Shown here piece by piece: positions 1 through 9,478 of a DNA stretch of 64,000 nucleotides (the first letter of the stretch is position 1; the number at the start of each line of letters is the position of its first letter). The DNA is taken from the NCBI RefSeq assembly GCF_009650095.1, contig NZ_CP045915.1, positions 2,728,001 through 2,792,000 of the forward strand, written 5' to 3'. Source of the stretch: Gracilibacillus salitolerans (GTDB lineage: Bacteria; Bacillota; Bacilli; Bacillales; Amphibacillaceae). Made by a program: the position numbers and the translations under genes. The notes under the pieces were generated by a model. It was not told where the DNA came from. It saw only the letters and a list, made by a program, of their open reading frames with translations, and ran no database searches.

Positions 1-2
1 AT

Positions 3-62
3 CAGGAAAGCCACGAATTCATGAAAAACTTCCATAAAAACAAAGATCCAGATTCTAACTAG
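3..62 (+). CDS. possible 3' end of an unidentified gene
   Basis: An open frame enters from the left edge and ends at a TAG at 60-62, giving a hydrophilic, Asn/Lys/Asp-rich tail of 19 residues. The next clear signal is a repeat at 131. I do not recognise the product, and 19 codons are too few to prove coding. In B. subtilis the gene beyond spo0A differs between strains and species, so synteny does not help. It could be noncoding. Confidence 0.25.
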   Translation, partial: QESHEFMKNFHKNKDPDSN

Positions 63-130
63 ATGAAAACTGGAACTAATGGAAATTCAGACTTACTCTC
101 TTCCATCCTGATGAAAGGTGAGTGCTGTAA

Positions 131-264
131 TACCGCTCCGGCAGAATACTTCGCTTTCCGTGGGCACGGCTTCAGCTAACTTGGTAAAGAAAATCACTTT
201 ACCAAGTGGATCTTCAACTCGTGCTGTTCCCACAGGAGTCTCCGCATTCTGCCTACACTAGTAG
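131..264. repeat. dispersed palindromic repeat, copy 1
   Basis: Imperfect inverted repeat. The left arm starts GGCAGAATACTTCGC near 140 and runs to a CCGTGGG; the right arm runs from CCCACAGGAGTCTCC to ATTCTGCC near 252. A copy with about 90 percent matching arms lies at 40187-40281, and a diverged relative begins near 21369. Short open frames across these elements look noncoding. Elements of this kind are common between genes in halophilic Bacillaceae. The rest of the 1-677 gap holds a related reversed copy and one hairpin. Confidence 0.7.
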
Positions 265-344
265 TGATTCTTTGATTATTGGAAGAATAAAACTCATGGA
301 ATTATATTCTATGTTTCCACTTACCTGACCAGAAAACTACTCTA

Positions 345-475
345 AGCTTCAGAAAAAATGCGATACTCCTGTGGGAAAGGAACAGTCTGAAGAACCCACA
401 GTGAGCGTTCTTTGCTCGTGAGGAGGCTAAAGCGTAGAAAGTGTTTTTCCACAGCGTCGGACTAGCACTCATCTC
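345..475. repeat. dispersed palindromic repeat, reversed diverged copy
   Basis: Read on the minus strand, this stretch starts near a GCTGTGGAAAAACAC and ends with TTCCCACAGGAGTATCGCAT. That matches the right-hand arm of the copy at 131-264 in the opposite orientation. The two copies therefore face each other in the gap downstream of spo0A. The short open frames on both strands here have no ribosome binding site and no recognisable product. Confidence 0.5.
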
Positions 476-551
476 AAATAGAATGGGAGTAAGAAGCATA
501 AAAGTTAATTCGCAGTTTATGTATTTTGTGATCATTTATTATAATTTAAAT

Positions 552-593
552 AAAGTACCACCCGTTTCAATTTTAGGCAACGGATGGTACTTT
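552..593. terminator. bidirectional terminator downstream of spo0A
   Basis: A 15-bp stem (AAAGTACCACCCGTT with AACGGATGGTACTTT, one mismatch) and a 12-nt loop. A T-rich tract follows on the plus side and a shorter one on the minus side. It lies 85 bp past the spo0A stop codon and probably ends spo0A transcription. Confidence 0.75.
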
Positions 594-677
594 TTCTTGT
601 TATTTTATAAATCTTATTTGAATCTTGAGAAGGATTGCCACTTTGGATTTGTGACATGATGCGCTGTGTTCGTTAAT

Positions 678-1460
678 TTAGCTTGCGCGATGCTCTAGTC
701 TCAATCGATCTGCAACCATTGCGATAAATTCAGAGTTAGTCGGTTTCGCTTTTGAGACGCTGACTGTGTACCCGAATAAAGAAGATATGGAATCCATATT
801 ACCTCTACTCCATGCCACTTCAATCGCATGACGAATAGCTCTTTCTACTCGTGATGCAGTTGTATTGAATTTCGTTGCAATGTCTGGATACAAAACTTTA
901 GTTATCGATCCTAATAATTCAATATCGTTATACACCATTGTAATTGCTTCACGCAAATACATATAACCTTTAATGTGAGCTGGCACACCAATTTCATGTA
1001 TGATGTGTGTAATATTTGCCTCCAAATCGAACTTTTTGTTTTGACTGCTATTAGAAGATCTCTGATCATTATGTACCGCAGCTTGAATCCCGTGAACTTG
1101 CCTTATTTGCTCTGCAAGATGTTCTAAATCAAATGGTTTTAAGATGAAGTAGGACGCACCTAAACCAACCGCTTTTTTAGTTACTTCTTCCTGACCGAAT
1201 GCAGTAAGCATAATTACATTAATATGCTTTGTGTTTTCATTTCGTTTTAATTTAGAAAGTACTGCTAATCCATCTATATGAGGCATGATAATATCTAACA
1301 CCACAACATCCGGTTTCAATTCTTCCAAATTATCCAGACATTCCTTACCATTATATGCCTTACCTACTACCTCAATATCGCCCTGATCTAGTAAGTATTC
1401 ATCCATTAAATCCACAAGCTCTTGATTGTCATCAACTAACATAACCTTTGTCTTTTCCAC
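678..1460 (-). CDS. spo0A: Spo0A, sporulation master response regulator
   Basis: Phosphorelay-driven transcription factor that commits the cell to sporulation. The 260-residue protein has a receiver domain (about 1-125) with the acidic pocket D10/D11 and the phosphate acceptor at D56 in VVLDIIMP, then a C-terminal DNA-binding domain (about 150-260) with the highly conserved [14 protein letters not shown] and [14 protein letters not shown] stretches. I place the start at the GTG at 1458-1460, 6 nt after AGGAGGA. The longer open frame to 1520 would run through the promoter. A sigma-H type promoter and Spo0A boxes lie upstream, and spoIVB precedes it as in B. subtilis. Confidence 0.98.
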   Translation of the reverse strand: MEKTKVMLVDDNQELVDLMDEYLLDQGDIEVVGKAYNGKECLDNLEELKPDVVVLDIIMPHIDGLAVLSKLKRNENTKHINVIMLTAFGQEEVTKKAVGLGASYFILKPFDLEHLAEQIRQVHGIQAAVHNDQRSSNSSQNKKFDLEANITHIIHEIGVPAHIKGYMYLREAITMVYNDIELLGSITKVLYPDIATKFNTTASRVERAIRHAIEVAWSRGNMDSISSLFGYTVSVSKAKPTNSEFIAMVADRLRLEHRAS

Positions 1461-1510
1461 AAAAAGTCCTCCTTCAATTCTAATGCTCACAATTTTGATC
1501 CCACCTAATA

Positions 1511-1590
1511 AATTCGACAAAAGGAAGAAAAATCCTTCTTATCTTTTCTAAAAAATTTATTTTTCTTTTAAATAATGGAAATGTCGAAAA
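1511..1590 (-). promoter_or_regulatory. spo0A promoter: sigma-H type element with Spo0A boxes
   Basis: On the minus strand AGGATTT (about 1530-1536), 13 nt and CGAAT (about 1512-1516) match the sigma-H pattern, about 45 nt before the GTG start. A TGTCGAA box (1513-1519) overlaps the -10 element, and a second TGTCGAAAA (1582-1590, opposite orientation) lies about 70 nt further upstream. This matches known Spo0A autoregulation of its sigma-H promoter; which box activates and which represses is not visible. Confidence 0.75.
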
Positions 1591-1631
1591 ATCTTTATTT
1601 TAGCATAGCAAAATTATTCCAATACATCAAT

Positions 1632-1680
1632 CTTTTTTTAAAAAAGAAAAGCCCGGTTTCTCATTTGATGAAACGGGCTT
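1632..1680 (-). terminator. terminator of spoIVB
   Basis: Minus-strand hairpin AAGCCCGTTTC / GAAACCGGGCTT with a 9-nt loop, followed by a T-rich run. It separates spoIVB from the spo0A promoter. Confidence 0.85.
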
Positions 1681-1776
1681 TGATAATGAATGAATTGATA
1701 TAAATCCTCTAAGAAAGTGAGGATTGTATCCTAATCGACGTATTTTTCTATTTTTATGACCATATCTTCTTTTGGA

Positions 1777-3063
1777 TTAACTTGCTTTTTTATTCTCTTG
1801 CTTGTAAATATTTATCCCTGCTTCATTCAACATCCATTCGATGTGTACACCATACCCGCTAGTTGGATCATTAACAAAAACATGAGTAACCGCGCCAATA
1901 ATTTTATCATTTTGGATAATTGGGCTACCGCTCATTCCTTGTACTATTCCTCCAGTTGCATCTAATAATCGCTTATCTGTTATTTCTAATATTAACCCTT
2001 TGGTTGCAGGAGCTGATTGTTCAACACTGTTAACAATCTCTACATCAAATGCTTCCACTTTTTCCCCATCTATAACGGTTAATATTTGAGCTGGTCCTTC
2101 TTCTACTTCATTTGGTAAAGCTATTGGCATCGGTTCTGACCACTTTCCTTTTTCAGGTAGCTCTTTTAATGTACCAAAAATACCGAAAGGTGAATTTTTG
2201 GTTATATTACCTAATTGAACATCATTGAATTTAAAATCTGCTCGCTTTTCACCTGGAACTCCATTTTCACCTTTTTTAATATCAGTTATTTCGGAACGGA
2301 CAATGGATCCATCATTGATTTCTACCGGCTTTCTTGTGTCCATGTCTGAAATAATATGTCCTAACGCACCATATTTTTCTGTATTTGGATCATAAAAAGT
2401 CATGGTCCCGATACCCGCAGCTGAATCACGAATGTATAATCCGATACGGTAATCCTCTTCTTTGATATCATATTGAGGTGTTAGATCCGTTTCAATGGTC
2501 TGCTTTCCACGTTTAATTTCTACATCTAATGGTTTATTATTCTCACCGGCTTCCTTGACTATCGGTGCTACTTCTTCCATGTCTGAAATGGATTTATCAT
2601 TGATCGATACGATACTATCTCCGACTTGAATATTTGCCTCTTCACCTGGAGATTTTGTCCCATCATCAGTTGTTACTAAATGGTGTCCAACTACTAATAC
2701 TCCTTGGGTTTGCAGATTAATTCCTATCGACTGACCACCAGGAATAATACGGAAATCATCATATACTTCGACATTGACTTTTTTTACTGGCACTTGTCCT
2801 AAAGTATATGTGACTTCATCACTTCCACTGTCTTCAATTGAATAATTCATTAAATCTGTAGCATAATGAACAGATTCTCCATTCATTGCGGATACCGTGA
2901 CATTATCACCTAATGTTGGTAATGGAACCGATTCTGACTGAGAAAAGGTTTTAATCTGGTTTGGGATGGAAAGGTATATTTGAAATGGTGAATACCATGG
3001 GAGTACAAATAATATGACAAGGAGTATTAATCCTATACTTTTTCTTATATAATCATTTTTCAC
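1777..3063 (-). CDS. spoIVB: SpoIVB, sporulation signalling serine peptidase
   Basis: Forespore-made peptidase secreted into the intermembrane space, where it triggers pro-sigma-K processing by cleaving SpoIVFA. The 428-residue protein has one N-terminal membrane anchor, a PDZ domain in the middle (around [10 protein letters not shown] to VEIKRG) and an S55 peptidase domain containing the GHII histidine and the catalytic serine in GMSGSPI. The likely start is the GTG at 3061-3063, 7-8 nt after AAGGAGGG; the upstream in-frame start lacks such a site. It sits between recN and spo0A as in B. subtilis. In that species it is made from a sigma-G promoter, but I could not place one with confidence. 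Confidence 0.95.
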   Translation of the reverse strand: MKNDYIRKSIGLILLVILFVLPWYSPFQIYLSIPNQIKTFSQSESVPLPTLGDNVTVSAMNGESVHYATDLMNYSIEDSGSDEVTYTLGQVPVKKVNVEVYDDFRIIPGGQSIGINLQTQGVLVVGHHLVTTDDGTKSPGEEANIQVGDSIVSINDKSISDMEEVAPIVKEAGENNKPLDVEIKRGKQTIETDLTPQYDIKEEDYRIGLYIRDSAAGIGTMTFYDPNTEKYGALGHIISDMDTRKPVEINDGSIVRSEITDIKKGENGVPGEKRADFKFNDVQLGNITKNSPFGIFGTLKELPEKGKWSEPMPIALPNEVEEGPAQILTVIDGEKVEAFDVEIVNSVEQSAPATKGLILEITDKRLLDATGGIVQGMSGSPIIQNDKIIGAVTHVFVNDPTSGYGVHIEWMLNEAGINIYKQENKKAS

Positions 3064-3198
3064 AACATCGCCCTCCTTGTAGTACAGACTATTTTTGATC
3101 TGTATCATTAATTTGACCTTAAGGAGGGCTTTTTAAACCCGTTAAACATAACAAAATCGGGTGAAGTTTTCCACTTGTAGAAATGATTTGCCGGGATA

Positions 3199-4914
3199 TT
3201 ATTTTTTATGATTCATTTCAATTAATTCTTTTGCATGCGTTCTAGATGTATCTGTTAATTCAGCACCTGTAATCATCTTTCCAATTTCATCAATTCGTTC
3301 CTCAAAAGATAATTCTTGGATCGTTGTATGTGTCCTGTTTCCTGTTATAACTTTTTCAATTTTTAATTGTGTATCAGCAATGGAAGCTACCTGAGGTAAA
3401 TGTGTAATACAAAGGACTTGTGATCCGATTGAAATATTATAAATTTTATCAGCCATTGACTGCGCTACTCGTCCACTAACTCCTGTATCTACTTCATCAA
3501 ATATAACACTTGTAACTCCTTGATGCTTTGAAAAAATATTTTTTAGTGCTAGCATGATCCTTGACATTTCACCACCTGAAGCAATCCGATCTAGTTCTTT
3601 TACGGGTTCCCCGGGATTTGTTGAAATTAAAAATTTCACTTGATCCATCCCATCTTCATGTGGTGTTACTTTTTTCCCTTCAAAAGGTATGCCTTTTTCT
3701 TTATTAGGAATGAATACATCGACTTGAAAATCTGTTTTATCTAAATAAAGATCCTTTAGTTCCGTCAAAACTGCTTTTTCTAGTTGTTTAGCAGCTTTTT
3801 TTCTATTGTTGTGTAATTCTTTTGCTTCTAACAATAAATCATTTGCTGCTTCCTGTACCATTTCTGCCAAATTTGCAAGATGTTGATCTCGATTTTTTAT
3901 TTCGTCCAACTCTTCTTCAATTTTAGCACTATATGTCATGATTTCTTCAACATTCTGACCATATTTTCTTTTCAATTGATCAATTTCATGCAACCTTGAC
4001 TCAATTAATTCTAACCGTCCTGGTTGATAATCCATTTGATCAAGGTGTTGTCTAATTTGATAAGATATTTCTTCAATTAAGTAATAATGGTCAACATATT
4101 GTTGATGCAATGTTTGAATTTCTTTATTATGTTCTCCCGCCTCTTCAAGGTTATTAGCAGCATGCGATAACCAATCTAAACCTTTTTGTTCACCATGCAA
4201 CGCGTTATAGGCATCGTTTAAGTTTTTATGGATCGTTTCAAAATGATGCAATTCATTACGTTCATCAGTTAGAGCTTCATCTTCATTCGGTTGTAAGTTA
4301 GCATTTTGAATTTCATTTAATTGAAATTCCAACAAATCCATGCGTTGAGCCAATTCCTGTTCATTTTTATTGTTGGCTTCATATTTATATTTAAGTTCTT
4401 TCCACTGCTGATATAACTTTTGATAGTGCTTCTTAAAATGGGCATGCTTGGACTGATAAAAATAATCCAACAACTCCATATGTTTATCCTGATTCAATAA
4501 TGCTTGTGTTTCGTGTTGGCTATGTATATCTAAGACAGATTGTCCAATTTCCTTCAATATAGCTAAAGTAATCAACTTCCCGTTAATACGGCAAATACTT
4601 TTTCCTGAATGGGAAATTGTTCGGTGGAGAACAAGCATATGATCCTCCATTATTTCAATTCCTAATTCCCTTGCCTTTTGATAAACAGGGTGCTCAGTAT
4701 CATCAATGATAAACAAACCTTCTAATTCTGCCTTTTTTTCGCCGTGTCGAACATATTCAACCGATCCTCTTCCACCAATCAATAGACCCACCGCATCGAT
4801 GATGATTGATTTACCTGCACCTGTTTCACCAGTTAATACCGTTAGGCCATTTTGAAATGGAATATGAAGTTCATCAATAATAGCAAAATTTTTAATGGAT
4901 AATTCGGTTAACAT
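3199..4914 (-). CDS. recN: RecN, SMC-like DNA repair ATPase
   Basis: Early double-strand-break repair protein that gathers DNA ends before RecA loading. The 571-residue protein has Walker A GETGAGKS near residue 30, two coiled-coil arms rich in Glu/Gln/Leu (about 150-370), and a C-terminal half with the ABC signature region LDRIASGGEMSR and Walker B VIFDEVDTGVSG. It follows argR by 13 bp, so it is probably co-transcribed with dxs-yqxC-argR. Length is normal for the family. Confidence 0.97.
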   Translation of the reverse strand: MLTELSIKNFAIIDELHIPFQNGLTVLTGETGAGKSIIIDAVGLLIGGRGSVEYVRHGEKKAELEGLFIIDDTEHPVYQKARELGIEIMEDHMLVLHRTISHSGKSICRINGKLITLAILKEIGQSVLDIHSQHETQALLNQDKHMELLDYFYQSKHAHFKKHYQKLYQQWKELKYKYEANNKNEQELAQRMDLLEFQLNEIQNANLQPNEDEALTDERNELHHFETIHKNLNDAYNALHGEQKGLDWLSHAANNLEEAGEHNKEIQTLHQQYVDHYYLIEEISYQIRQHLDQMDYQPGRLELIESRLHEIDQLKRKYGQNVEEIMTYSAKIEEELDEIKNRDQHLANLAEMVQEAANDLLLEAKELHNNRKKAAKQLEKAVLTELKDLYLDKTDFQVDVFIPNKEKGIPFEGKKVTPHEDGMDQVKFLISTNPGEPVKELDRIASGGEMSRIMLALKNIFSKHQGVTSVIFDEVDTGVSGRVAQSMADKIYNISIGSQVLCITHLPQVASIADTQLKIEKVITGNRTHTTIQELSFEERIDEIGKMITGAELTDTSRTHAKELIEMNHKK

Positions 4915-4927
4915 ATGCTCACCACCT

Positions 4928-5377
4928 TTATAACATATCTAAAAACTTGTTTTTAAGTTCATCTGCTTCTTCTGCTGTCTTACAAATGATAAGAATAGTA
5001 TCATCACCACAAATACACCCTACAATTTCTTCCCAACCTAAATTATCAATTAATGCTCCCATTGCCTGAGCGTTCCCTGGTAATGTTTTCATGACAATGA
5101 AATGTGTAGCTGTATCTAAACTAATAAACGCATCCATAATAAATCGTTTGAGTTTGTTTAATGGATTAAACTTTTGATCAGCAGGCAAACTATACTTATA
5201 TTTATCATCTGTAGTAGGAACCTTCACTAAATGTAATTCCTTAATATCACGTGAAATAGTTGCTTGAGTAATGCCATACCCTTGACTTCTAAGTTCCTCA
5301 ACTAAATCATCTTGTGTTTCAATTTCATTTTCTGTAATGATCTCACGAATTTTAATGTGTCGTTGAGCTTTATTCAT
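4928..5377 (-). CDS. argR: ArgR/AhrC arginine repressor
   Basis: Hexameric regulator that represses arginine synthesis and activates its breakdown when arginine is bound. The 149 residues divide into a winged-helix domain (about 1-70, with [13 protein letters not shown] as recognition helix) and a C-terminal oligomerisation/arginine-binding domain with GDDTILIIC. Start ATG at 5377 follows AGGAGGAAGAGCC. A hairpin lies between it and yqxC upstream. The gene is called ahrC in B. subtilis. Confidence 0.95.
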   Translation of the reverse strand: MNKAQRHIKIREIITENEIETQDDLVEELRSQGYGITQATISRDIKELHLVKVPTTDDKYKYSLPADQKFNPLNKLKRFIMDAFISLDTATHFIVMKTLPGNAQAMGALIDNLGWEEIVGCICGDDTILIICKTAEEADELKNKFLDML

Positions 5378-5411
5378 GGCTCTTCCTCCTGGTTAATTGT
5401 TCATATGAAAA

Positions 5412-5433
5412 TGGACTACTTAACGGTAGTCCA
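5412..5433 (-). terminator. intercistronic hairpin between yqxC and argR
   Basis: The perfect stem TGGACTAC / GTAGTCCA with a short loop is followed on the minus strand by ATTTTCA. The T-run is weak, so it may attenuate transcription or mark an RNA end rather than terminate fully. Confidence 0.45.
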
Positions 5434-5440
5434 ATCGATT

Positions 5441-6262
5441 CTAGCGATCTAATGCCTGGTGGGATTCTGTTACTACTTTTTCCGATAAAGTCGAAAAGTC
5501 GATTTCCTCACTTAACTCGCTATCTGATTTCCCCAATAACCCTAGATATTCAATATTGCCATCACCGCCAGTAATTGGAGAAAATGTCACATCTAATATC
5601 TGAAAACCTGTTTCTTCCGCAAAAGACAATATATTTCTTAATACTTGTAAGTGCACGGAAGGATCTCTTACAATCCCTTTCTTACCTACTTGTTCTCTTC
5701 CCGCTTCAAATTGAGGTTTGATTAAGATAACGGCTTGACTGTCTAATGATAACAAATGGAAAAGGGGTGGTAGAATTAATCGTAGAGATATGAAAGAAAC
5801 ATCCACTGTAGCAAAATTGGGTGTCTCTTCTGTTAGCATGTCTGGTGTAACGTATCGAAAGTTAGTTCTTTCCATGACAACTACTCTTGGATCATTTCGT
5901 AATTTCCAATCTAATTGATTGTAGCCAACATCGATCGCATAACTTAAATGGACACCGTTTTGTAATGCGCAATCGGTAAATCCGCCAGTAGAAGAACCTA
6001 CATCAACCATGACTTTACCATTTAAATCTAACGAAAAATATTCAATCGCTTTTTCTAATTTTAATCCACCACGTCCTACGTATGGTATCGCCTTTCCTTT
6101 TATATCAATCGGTATATCTATGTTCACCTTTGTACCAGGCTTGTCCATGCGTTGTTCTTCAGAGAAGACAAGACCAGCCATGATTGTTCTTTTTGCCTTC
6201 TCCCTAGATTCACTCAAGCCACGATCAACTATTAATTGATCTAATCTAATTTTTTTACTCAT
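5441..6262 (-). CDS. yqxC: YqxC, TlyA-family RNA methyltransferase
   Basis: Predicted S4-domain RNA methyltransferase of the TlyA/hemolysin-A family, whose mycobacterial member 2'-O-methylates 16S and 23S rRNA. An S4 RNA-binding domain occupies about residues 5-65 and an FtsJ-like Rossmann fold follows, with the SAM motif DVGSSTGGFTDC and the VTFSPITGGDGNIEYL region near the end. Length (273) is normal. It overlaps the dxs operon layout: its start is 6 bp after the dxs stop. The rRNA target in this lineage is inferred only. Confidence 0.93.
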   Translation of the reverse strand: MSKKIRLDQLIVDRGLSESREKAKRTIMAGLVFSEEQRMDKPGTKVNIDIPIDIKGKAIPYVGRGGLKLEKAIEYFSLDLNGKVMVDVGSSTGGFTDCALQNGVHLSYAIDVGYNQLDWKLRNDPRVVVMERTNFRYVTPDMLTEETPNFATVDVSFISLRLILPPLFHLLSLDSQAVILIKPQFEAGREQVGKKGIVRDPSVHLQVLRNILSFAEETGFQILDVTFSPITGGDGNIEYLGLLGKSDSELSEEIDFSTLSEKVVTESHQALDR

Positions 6263-6268
6263 TCTTCA

Positions 6269-8167
6269 TCATGCCCTTTTTTGCTCATCATTACTTACGG
6301 CTAATAATTTTTTTAGTTCTACAACAATTTGCTCTTTTGTCAAATTTATTTCTTCAAGCAATTCTTTCACATTACCGTGCTCAATATACTGATCAGGAAT
6401 ACCCATTCTTTTCATTTGAGGGTGATATCTATTTTCTTCTGCAAACTCTAGAACAGCAGAACCAAATCCACCTTTAAGTACTGCTTCTTCCACAGTTAAG
6501 ATCGGGATATTTTTACGCATTCTGTCATGCAACATTTGTTCATCTAACGGCTTAATAAACCTTGCGTTAATTACTTCTACATGTATACCTTGTTTTTTCA
6601 TATATTCACTCGCTGCAAGAGACATGGCAATCGTAGTTCCAAACGTTAAAATAACTGCATCAGTCCCTTGTTTTAACACTTCCCATTTACCAATAGGCAA
6701 TGTTTTTAACTCTTGATCCATTTCTACACCTAACCCGTTTCCTCTTGGGAAGCGAACAGCAATAGGACCTTCATTATAAGAAATAGCTGTGTTCACCATA
6801 TGTTGGCACTCATTTTCGTCTTTCGGCATCATAATCACCATATTAGGTAAATGGCGTAAGAAGGCAATATCAAAAACTCCTTGATGCGTTTCACCATCAG
6901 CCCCTACTAGTCCTGCACGGTCGATACCAAATGCAACATTCAAGTTTTGGCGACAGACATCATGAACTAATTGATCATACGCTCTTTGTAAGAAGGTAGA
7001 ATATATCGCAAGAAAAGGCTTCATACCCTGCGTTGCCAGGCCAGCTGATAACGTAGTAGCATGTTGTTCTGCGATTCCTACGTCAAATAAACGATCAGGA
7101 TATTTTTCCTGAAATTTATCTAACTTTGAGCCAAGTATCATTGCGGGTGTGATCACTGCAAGTCGTTCTTCTTGTCCAGCAATATTTTCTAATGTATCAC
7201 TTACAACTTGGCTCCAAGCGGGCGCTGCATTAGCAGGCTTAATTTTTTCACCTGAGTCAATTTTATAAGGACCTACACCATGCCATTTATCTTTTTTATC
7301 TGATTCAGCAGGGTAATATCCTTTTCCTTTTTGCGTGATAACATGAACAAGTACAGGACCTTGTGTTTTCTTAGCGTATTCAATATTTTCTTCTAAATCT
7401 TTAAAATCATGACCGTCAACCGGTCCGAAATAAGTAAAGCCGAATTCTTCAAACAACATACCTGGAACCATAAAATATTTCATACTATCCTTTACTCGTT
7501 CTGCTGTTTGAGCGATCATACCACCGACCGCAGGAATTCTTTTTAACAGGATTTCTAATTCATCCTTGACACGATTATACTTTCCGGCACTTCTCATCCT
7601 TCCCAATGCATTGTGTAATGCCCCGACATTGCCTGCAATTGACATTTCATTATCATTGAGAATAACCGTGATATTTTTCTTCTCATGACCAATATGATTT
7701 AATGCTTCCAACGCCATACCACCTGTTAAAGCACCATCACCTATGATTGGTACAACATAATTACTATCTTTTTTCATATCACGAGCGATCGCCATACCCA
7801 TAGCTGCTGATAGTGACGTTGAACTATGGCCTGTTTCCCAAACATCATGTTCGCTTTCCGTCATTTTAGGAAAACCACACAGTCCTTTATACTGTCTAAG
7901 CGTATCAAATTGGTCTGTACGCCCTGTCAGCATTTTATGAATATAGGATTGGTGTCCGACATCAAAGATTAATTTATCTTCCGGACTATTAAATTGCTTG
8001 TGTAACGCGAGTGTCAGTTCTACTACTCCTAGATTAGCGCCTAAATGGCCACCGGTTACGGATAATTTTTTAATCAAAAATTGACGAATTTCACCGGCTA
8101 AGACTTCTAGTTCTTCCGCGTTTAATTGTTTTAGAAATGTTGGATTTTTTATCTTGGTTAGATCCAT
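6269..8167 (-). CDS. dxs: Dxs, 1-deoxy-D-xylulose-5-phosphate synthase
   Basis: Thiamine-diphosphate enzyme that condenses pyruvate and glyceraldehyde-3-phosphate, the first step of the MEP isoprenoid pathway. The 632-residue protein shows the TPP/Mg motif [15 protein letters not shown] with the paired N of NDNEMSI, and the transketolase central domain (about 315-480) containing [10 protein letters not shown] and the [15 protein letters not shown] segment. The start ATG at 8165-8167 follows GGAGGATTCCTTC; nine more upstream codons are open but lack a ribosome site. ispA and ispG, later steps in isoprenoid synthesis, are also in this window. Confidence 0.98.
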   Translation of the reverse strand: MDLTKIKNPTFLKQLNAEELEVLAGEIRQFLIKKLSVTGGHLGANLGVVELTLALHKQFNSPEDKLIFDVGHQSYIHKMLTGRTDQFDTLRQYKGLCGFPKMTESEHDVWETGHSSTSLSAAMGMAIARDMKKDSNYVVPIIGDGALTGGMALEALNHIGHEKKNITVILNDNEMSIAGNVGALHNALGRMRSAGKYNRVKDELEILLKRIPAVGGMIAQTAERVKDSMKYFMVPGMLFEEFGFTYFGPVDGHDFKDLEENIEYAKKTQGPVLVHVITQKGKGYYPAESDKKDKWHGVGPYKIDSGEKIKPANAAPAWSQVVSDTLENIAGQEERLAVITPAMILGSKLDKFQEKYPDRLFDVGIAEQHATTLSAGLATQGMKPFLAIYSTFLQRAYDQLVHDVCRQNLNVAFGIDRAGLVGADGETHQGVFDIAFLRHLPNMVIMMPKDENECQHMVNTAISYNEGPIAVRFPRGNGLGVEMDQELKTLPIGKWEVLKQGTDAVILTFGTTIAMSLAASEYMKKQGIHVEVINARFIKPLDEQMLHDRMRKNIPILTVEEAVLKGGFGSAVLEFAEENRYHPQMKRMGIPDQYIEHGNVKELLEEINLTKEQIVVELKKLLAVSNDEQKRA

Positions 8168-8202
8168 GAAGGAATCCTCCCTACTATTATTCAAGATTCG
8201 CC

Positions 8203-8781
8203 TTATTTATTAGACAATACTTTTATTTTAAATTTTTCTTCTAAAAATGCAATTATTTTACCAACAATAAAAATGATATTGGTTGATGAATGAATGGCTA
8301 AAAACTTACCCAATGCCTTTCCACCGACAGTTAAAGCGGCGACAAGGCTTGTAAGAATTACGTTTAAGGATAAATGAAAGGAGGTCCCTTCACCATATCC
8401 AAATCCATTCGAAAGTTGCAGTACTACGATAGCAGATGCTGTTCCACTTATTATACCAGAAATATCTCCAATTACATCATTACAAAAGCTGGCAAACCGA
8501 TCTGCATTTCTGACAATCTGTATCGCTTGTTTGGAACCGCTTACCCTCTCTGCTGCCATTGCATGAAATGGAACTTCATCTGCAGCAGTTGCTGCTATCC
8601 CTAGCATATCAAAAAACACGCCTATAAATACAATAATAAATACGATCACTAATCCAATGATCGACATTACTCCACTTAAGATGGATGAAGATACTATTGA
8701 AAAAATAGCCGCTAACACAAACGTGATAACGGCAATGCTTAAACTAAATTTCATCGACTTTTGCAGTTGTTGTTTATTCAT
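8203..8781 (-). CDS. oapA: OapA, membrane partner protein of OLE RNA
   Basis: A 192-residue integral membrane protein with three or four hydrophobic segments (about 15-35, 38-62, 105-125, 135-155). A motif after the second segment, [20 protein letters not shown], resembles the DUF21/CNNM region of magnesium transporters. Its position directly downstream of the OLE RNA and upstream of dxs is the diagnostic arrangement known from Bacillus halodurans, where OapA (OAP) binds OLE RNA and anchors it at the membrane. Work in that species links the complex to ethanol, cold and magnesium stress. Start ATG with GAGG 7 nt upstream. The family call rests on both sequence and context. Confidence 0.88.
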   Translation of the reverse strand: MNKQQLQKSMKFSLSIAVITFVLAAIFSIVSSSILSGVMSIIGLVIVFIIVFIGVFFDMLGIAATAADEVPFHAMAAERVSGSKQAIQIVRNADRFASFCNDVIGDISGIISGTASAIVVLQLSNGFGYGEGTSFHLSLNVILTSLVAALTVGGKALGKFLAIHSSTNIIFIVGKIIAFLEEKFKIKVLSNK

Positions 8782-8811
8782 ATAAAAACCTCGTTAATTG
8801 GTTACATTATG

Positions 8812-9438
8812 TATACAGGAATGGAATGGTCATTTTCAAGGTAAAAACTGCGGCTTAGGTCCAGTAGGTTTTCCCAGACAGATACCGAGTGTTGCCACTC
8901 TGGCGGTTCCCCTTTAAACCTGTCTTAGCGCAGTCACCCAACGCTAGACTGGATTACCACTCAGTCCGCACTATAATCCCTTTTAAATGTCCTTACTTGG
9001 AACAGTCTAGGAGATTTCCTCAACAACCCTTAACCGTTTCCTAGCCTCTTTTGCAGTACGAATTTCATACAGAAAAACATGTCCTTAACTAGTGGCCATC
9101 CAGTTAGGAACACTTTGTTACCTGTAATCCCCTTCGCACCACTCAAGGCAGGCTACGCTACAAATAAGGATTCCCTGACCCTTATTACATAGGTTCATAC
9201 CCCATTCCATACTTCATTCTTGGCTAAGAATAAAATACAGAGATGGGCCTCCGCGGAAGAAGGGTCGTCGCCCACATGCCTTTGTGGATCGCCCTTCAAC
9301 CTTAACTCCCAGCATCGACCCAAGGCTGGGCGCCTCAAGCCGACACAAGGAACTTCATCGATGTGCCCTTTGGCGGATTTTTAGGCCCGCCTTCAGAAAC
9401 GGAGGATTGACTAGAATACTGCACCATCCCATTTACAT
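8812..9438 (-). ncRNA. ole: OLE RNA (ornate, large, extremophilic)
   Basis: A 630-bp stretch between ispA and oapA has no usable reading frame but is clearly more GC-rich than its surroundings and full of local hairpins. On the minus strand these include GGCGG/CCGCC near the 5' end, CCCAGC/GCTGGG, CCAGTCTAG-type stems in the middle, and a long 3' hairpin closed by AGACAG/CTGTCT that contains GCCAGAGTGGC. Length, GC-rich conserved 5' domain, and placement before oapA and dxs match the OLE RNA of extremophilic Firmicutes. The 5' end is inferred from the promoter at 9445-9473; the 3' end is approximate because the transcript may run into oapA. OLE forms a membrane ribonucleoprotein with OapA and other proteins. 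Confidence 0.9.
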
Positions 9439-9444
9439 ACTTTA

Positions 9445-9473
9445 AATATAACATGTTTCTTGTATTTTCACAA
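9445..9473 (-). promoter_or_regulatory. sigma-A promoter for OLE RNA/oapA
   Basis: On the minus strand TTGTGA (9468-9473), exactly 17 nt, then TATATT (9445-9450). It begins only 5 bp past the ispA stop codon, and the predicted start (near 9438) coincides with the beginning of the structured RNA. OLE can thus be made independently of the upstream nusB-ispA operon. Confidence 0.7.
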
Positions 9474-9478
9474 TATTA

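Noticed and set aside
302..535. Minus-strand open frame of 77 codons near the left edge.
   Set aside because: It lies across the dispersed repeat, has no ribosome site and repeats low-complexity Phe/Leu/Ser sequence.
3064..3198. Sigma-G type promoter for spoIVB (TGATAC ... GTACTA).
   Set aside because: The predicted start would fall inside the ribosome site, so it is unlikely to be right.
8820..9440. Alternative reading of the OLE region as RNase P RNA, tmRNA or a riboswitch.
   Set aside because: Length, gene order (ispA, RNA, OapA, dxs) and lack of a CCA or ORF signature fit OLE and none of these.
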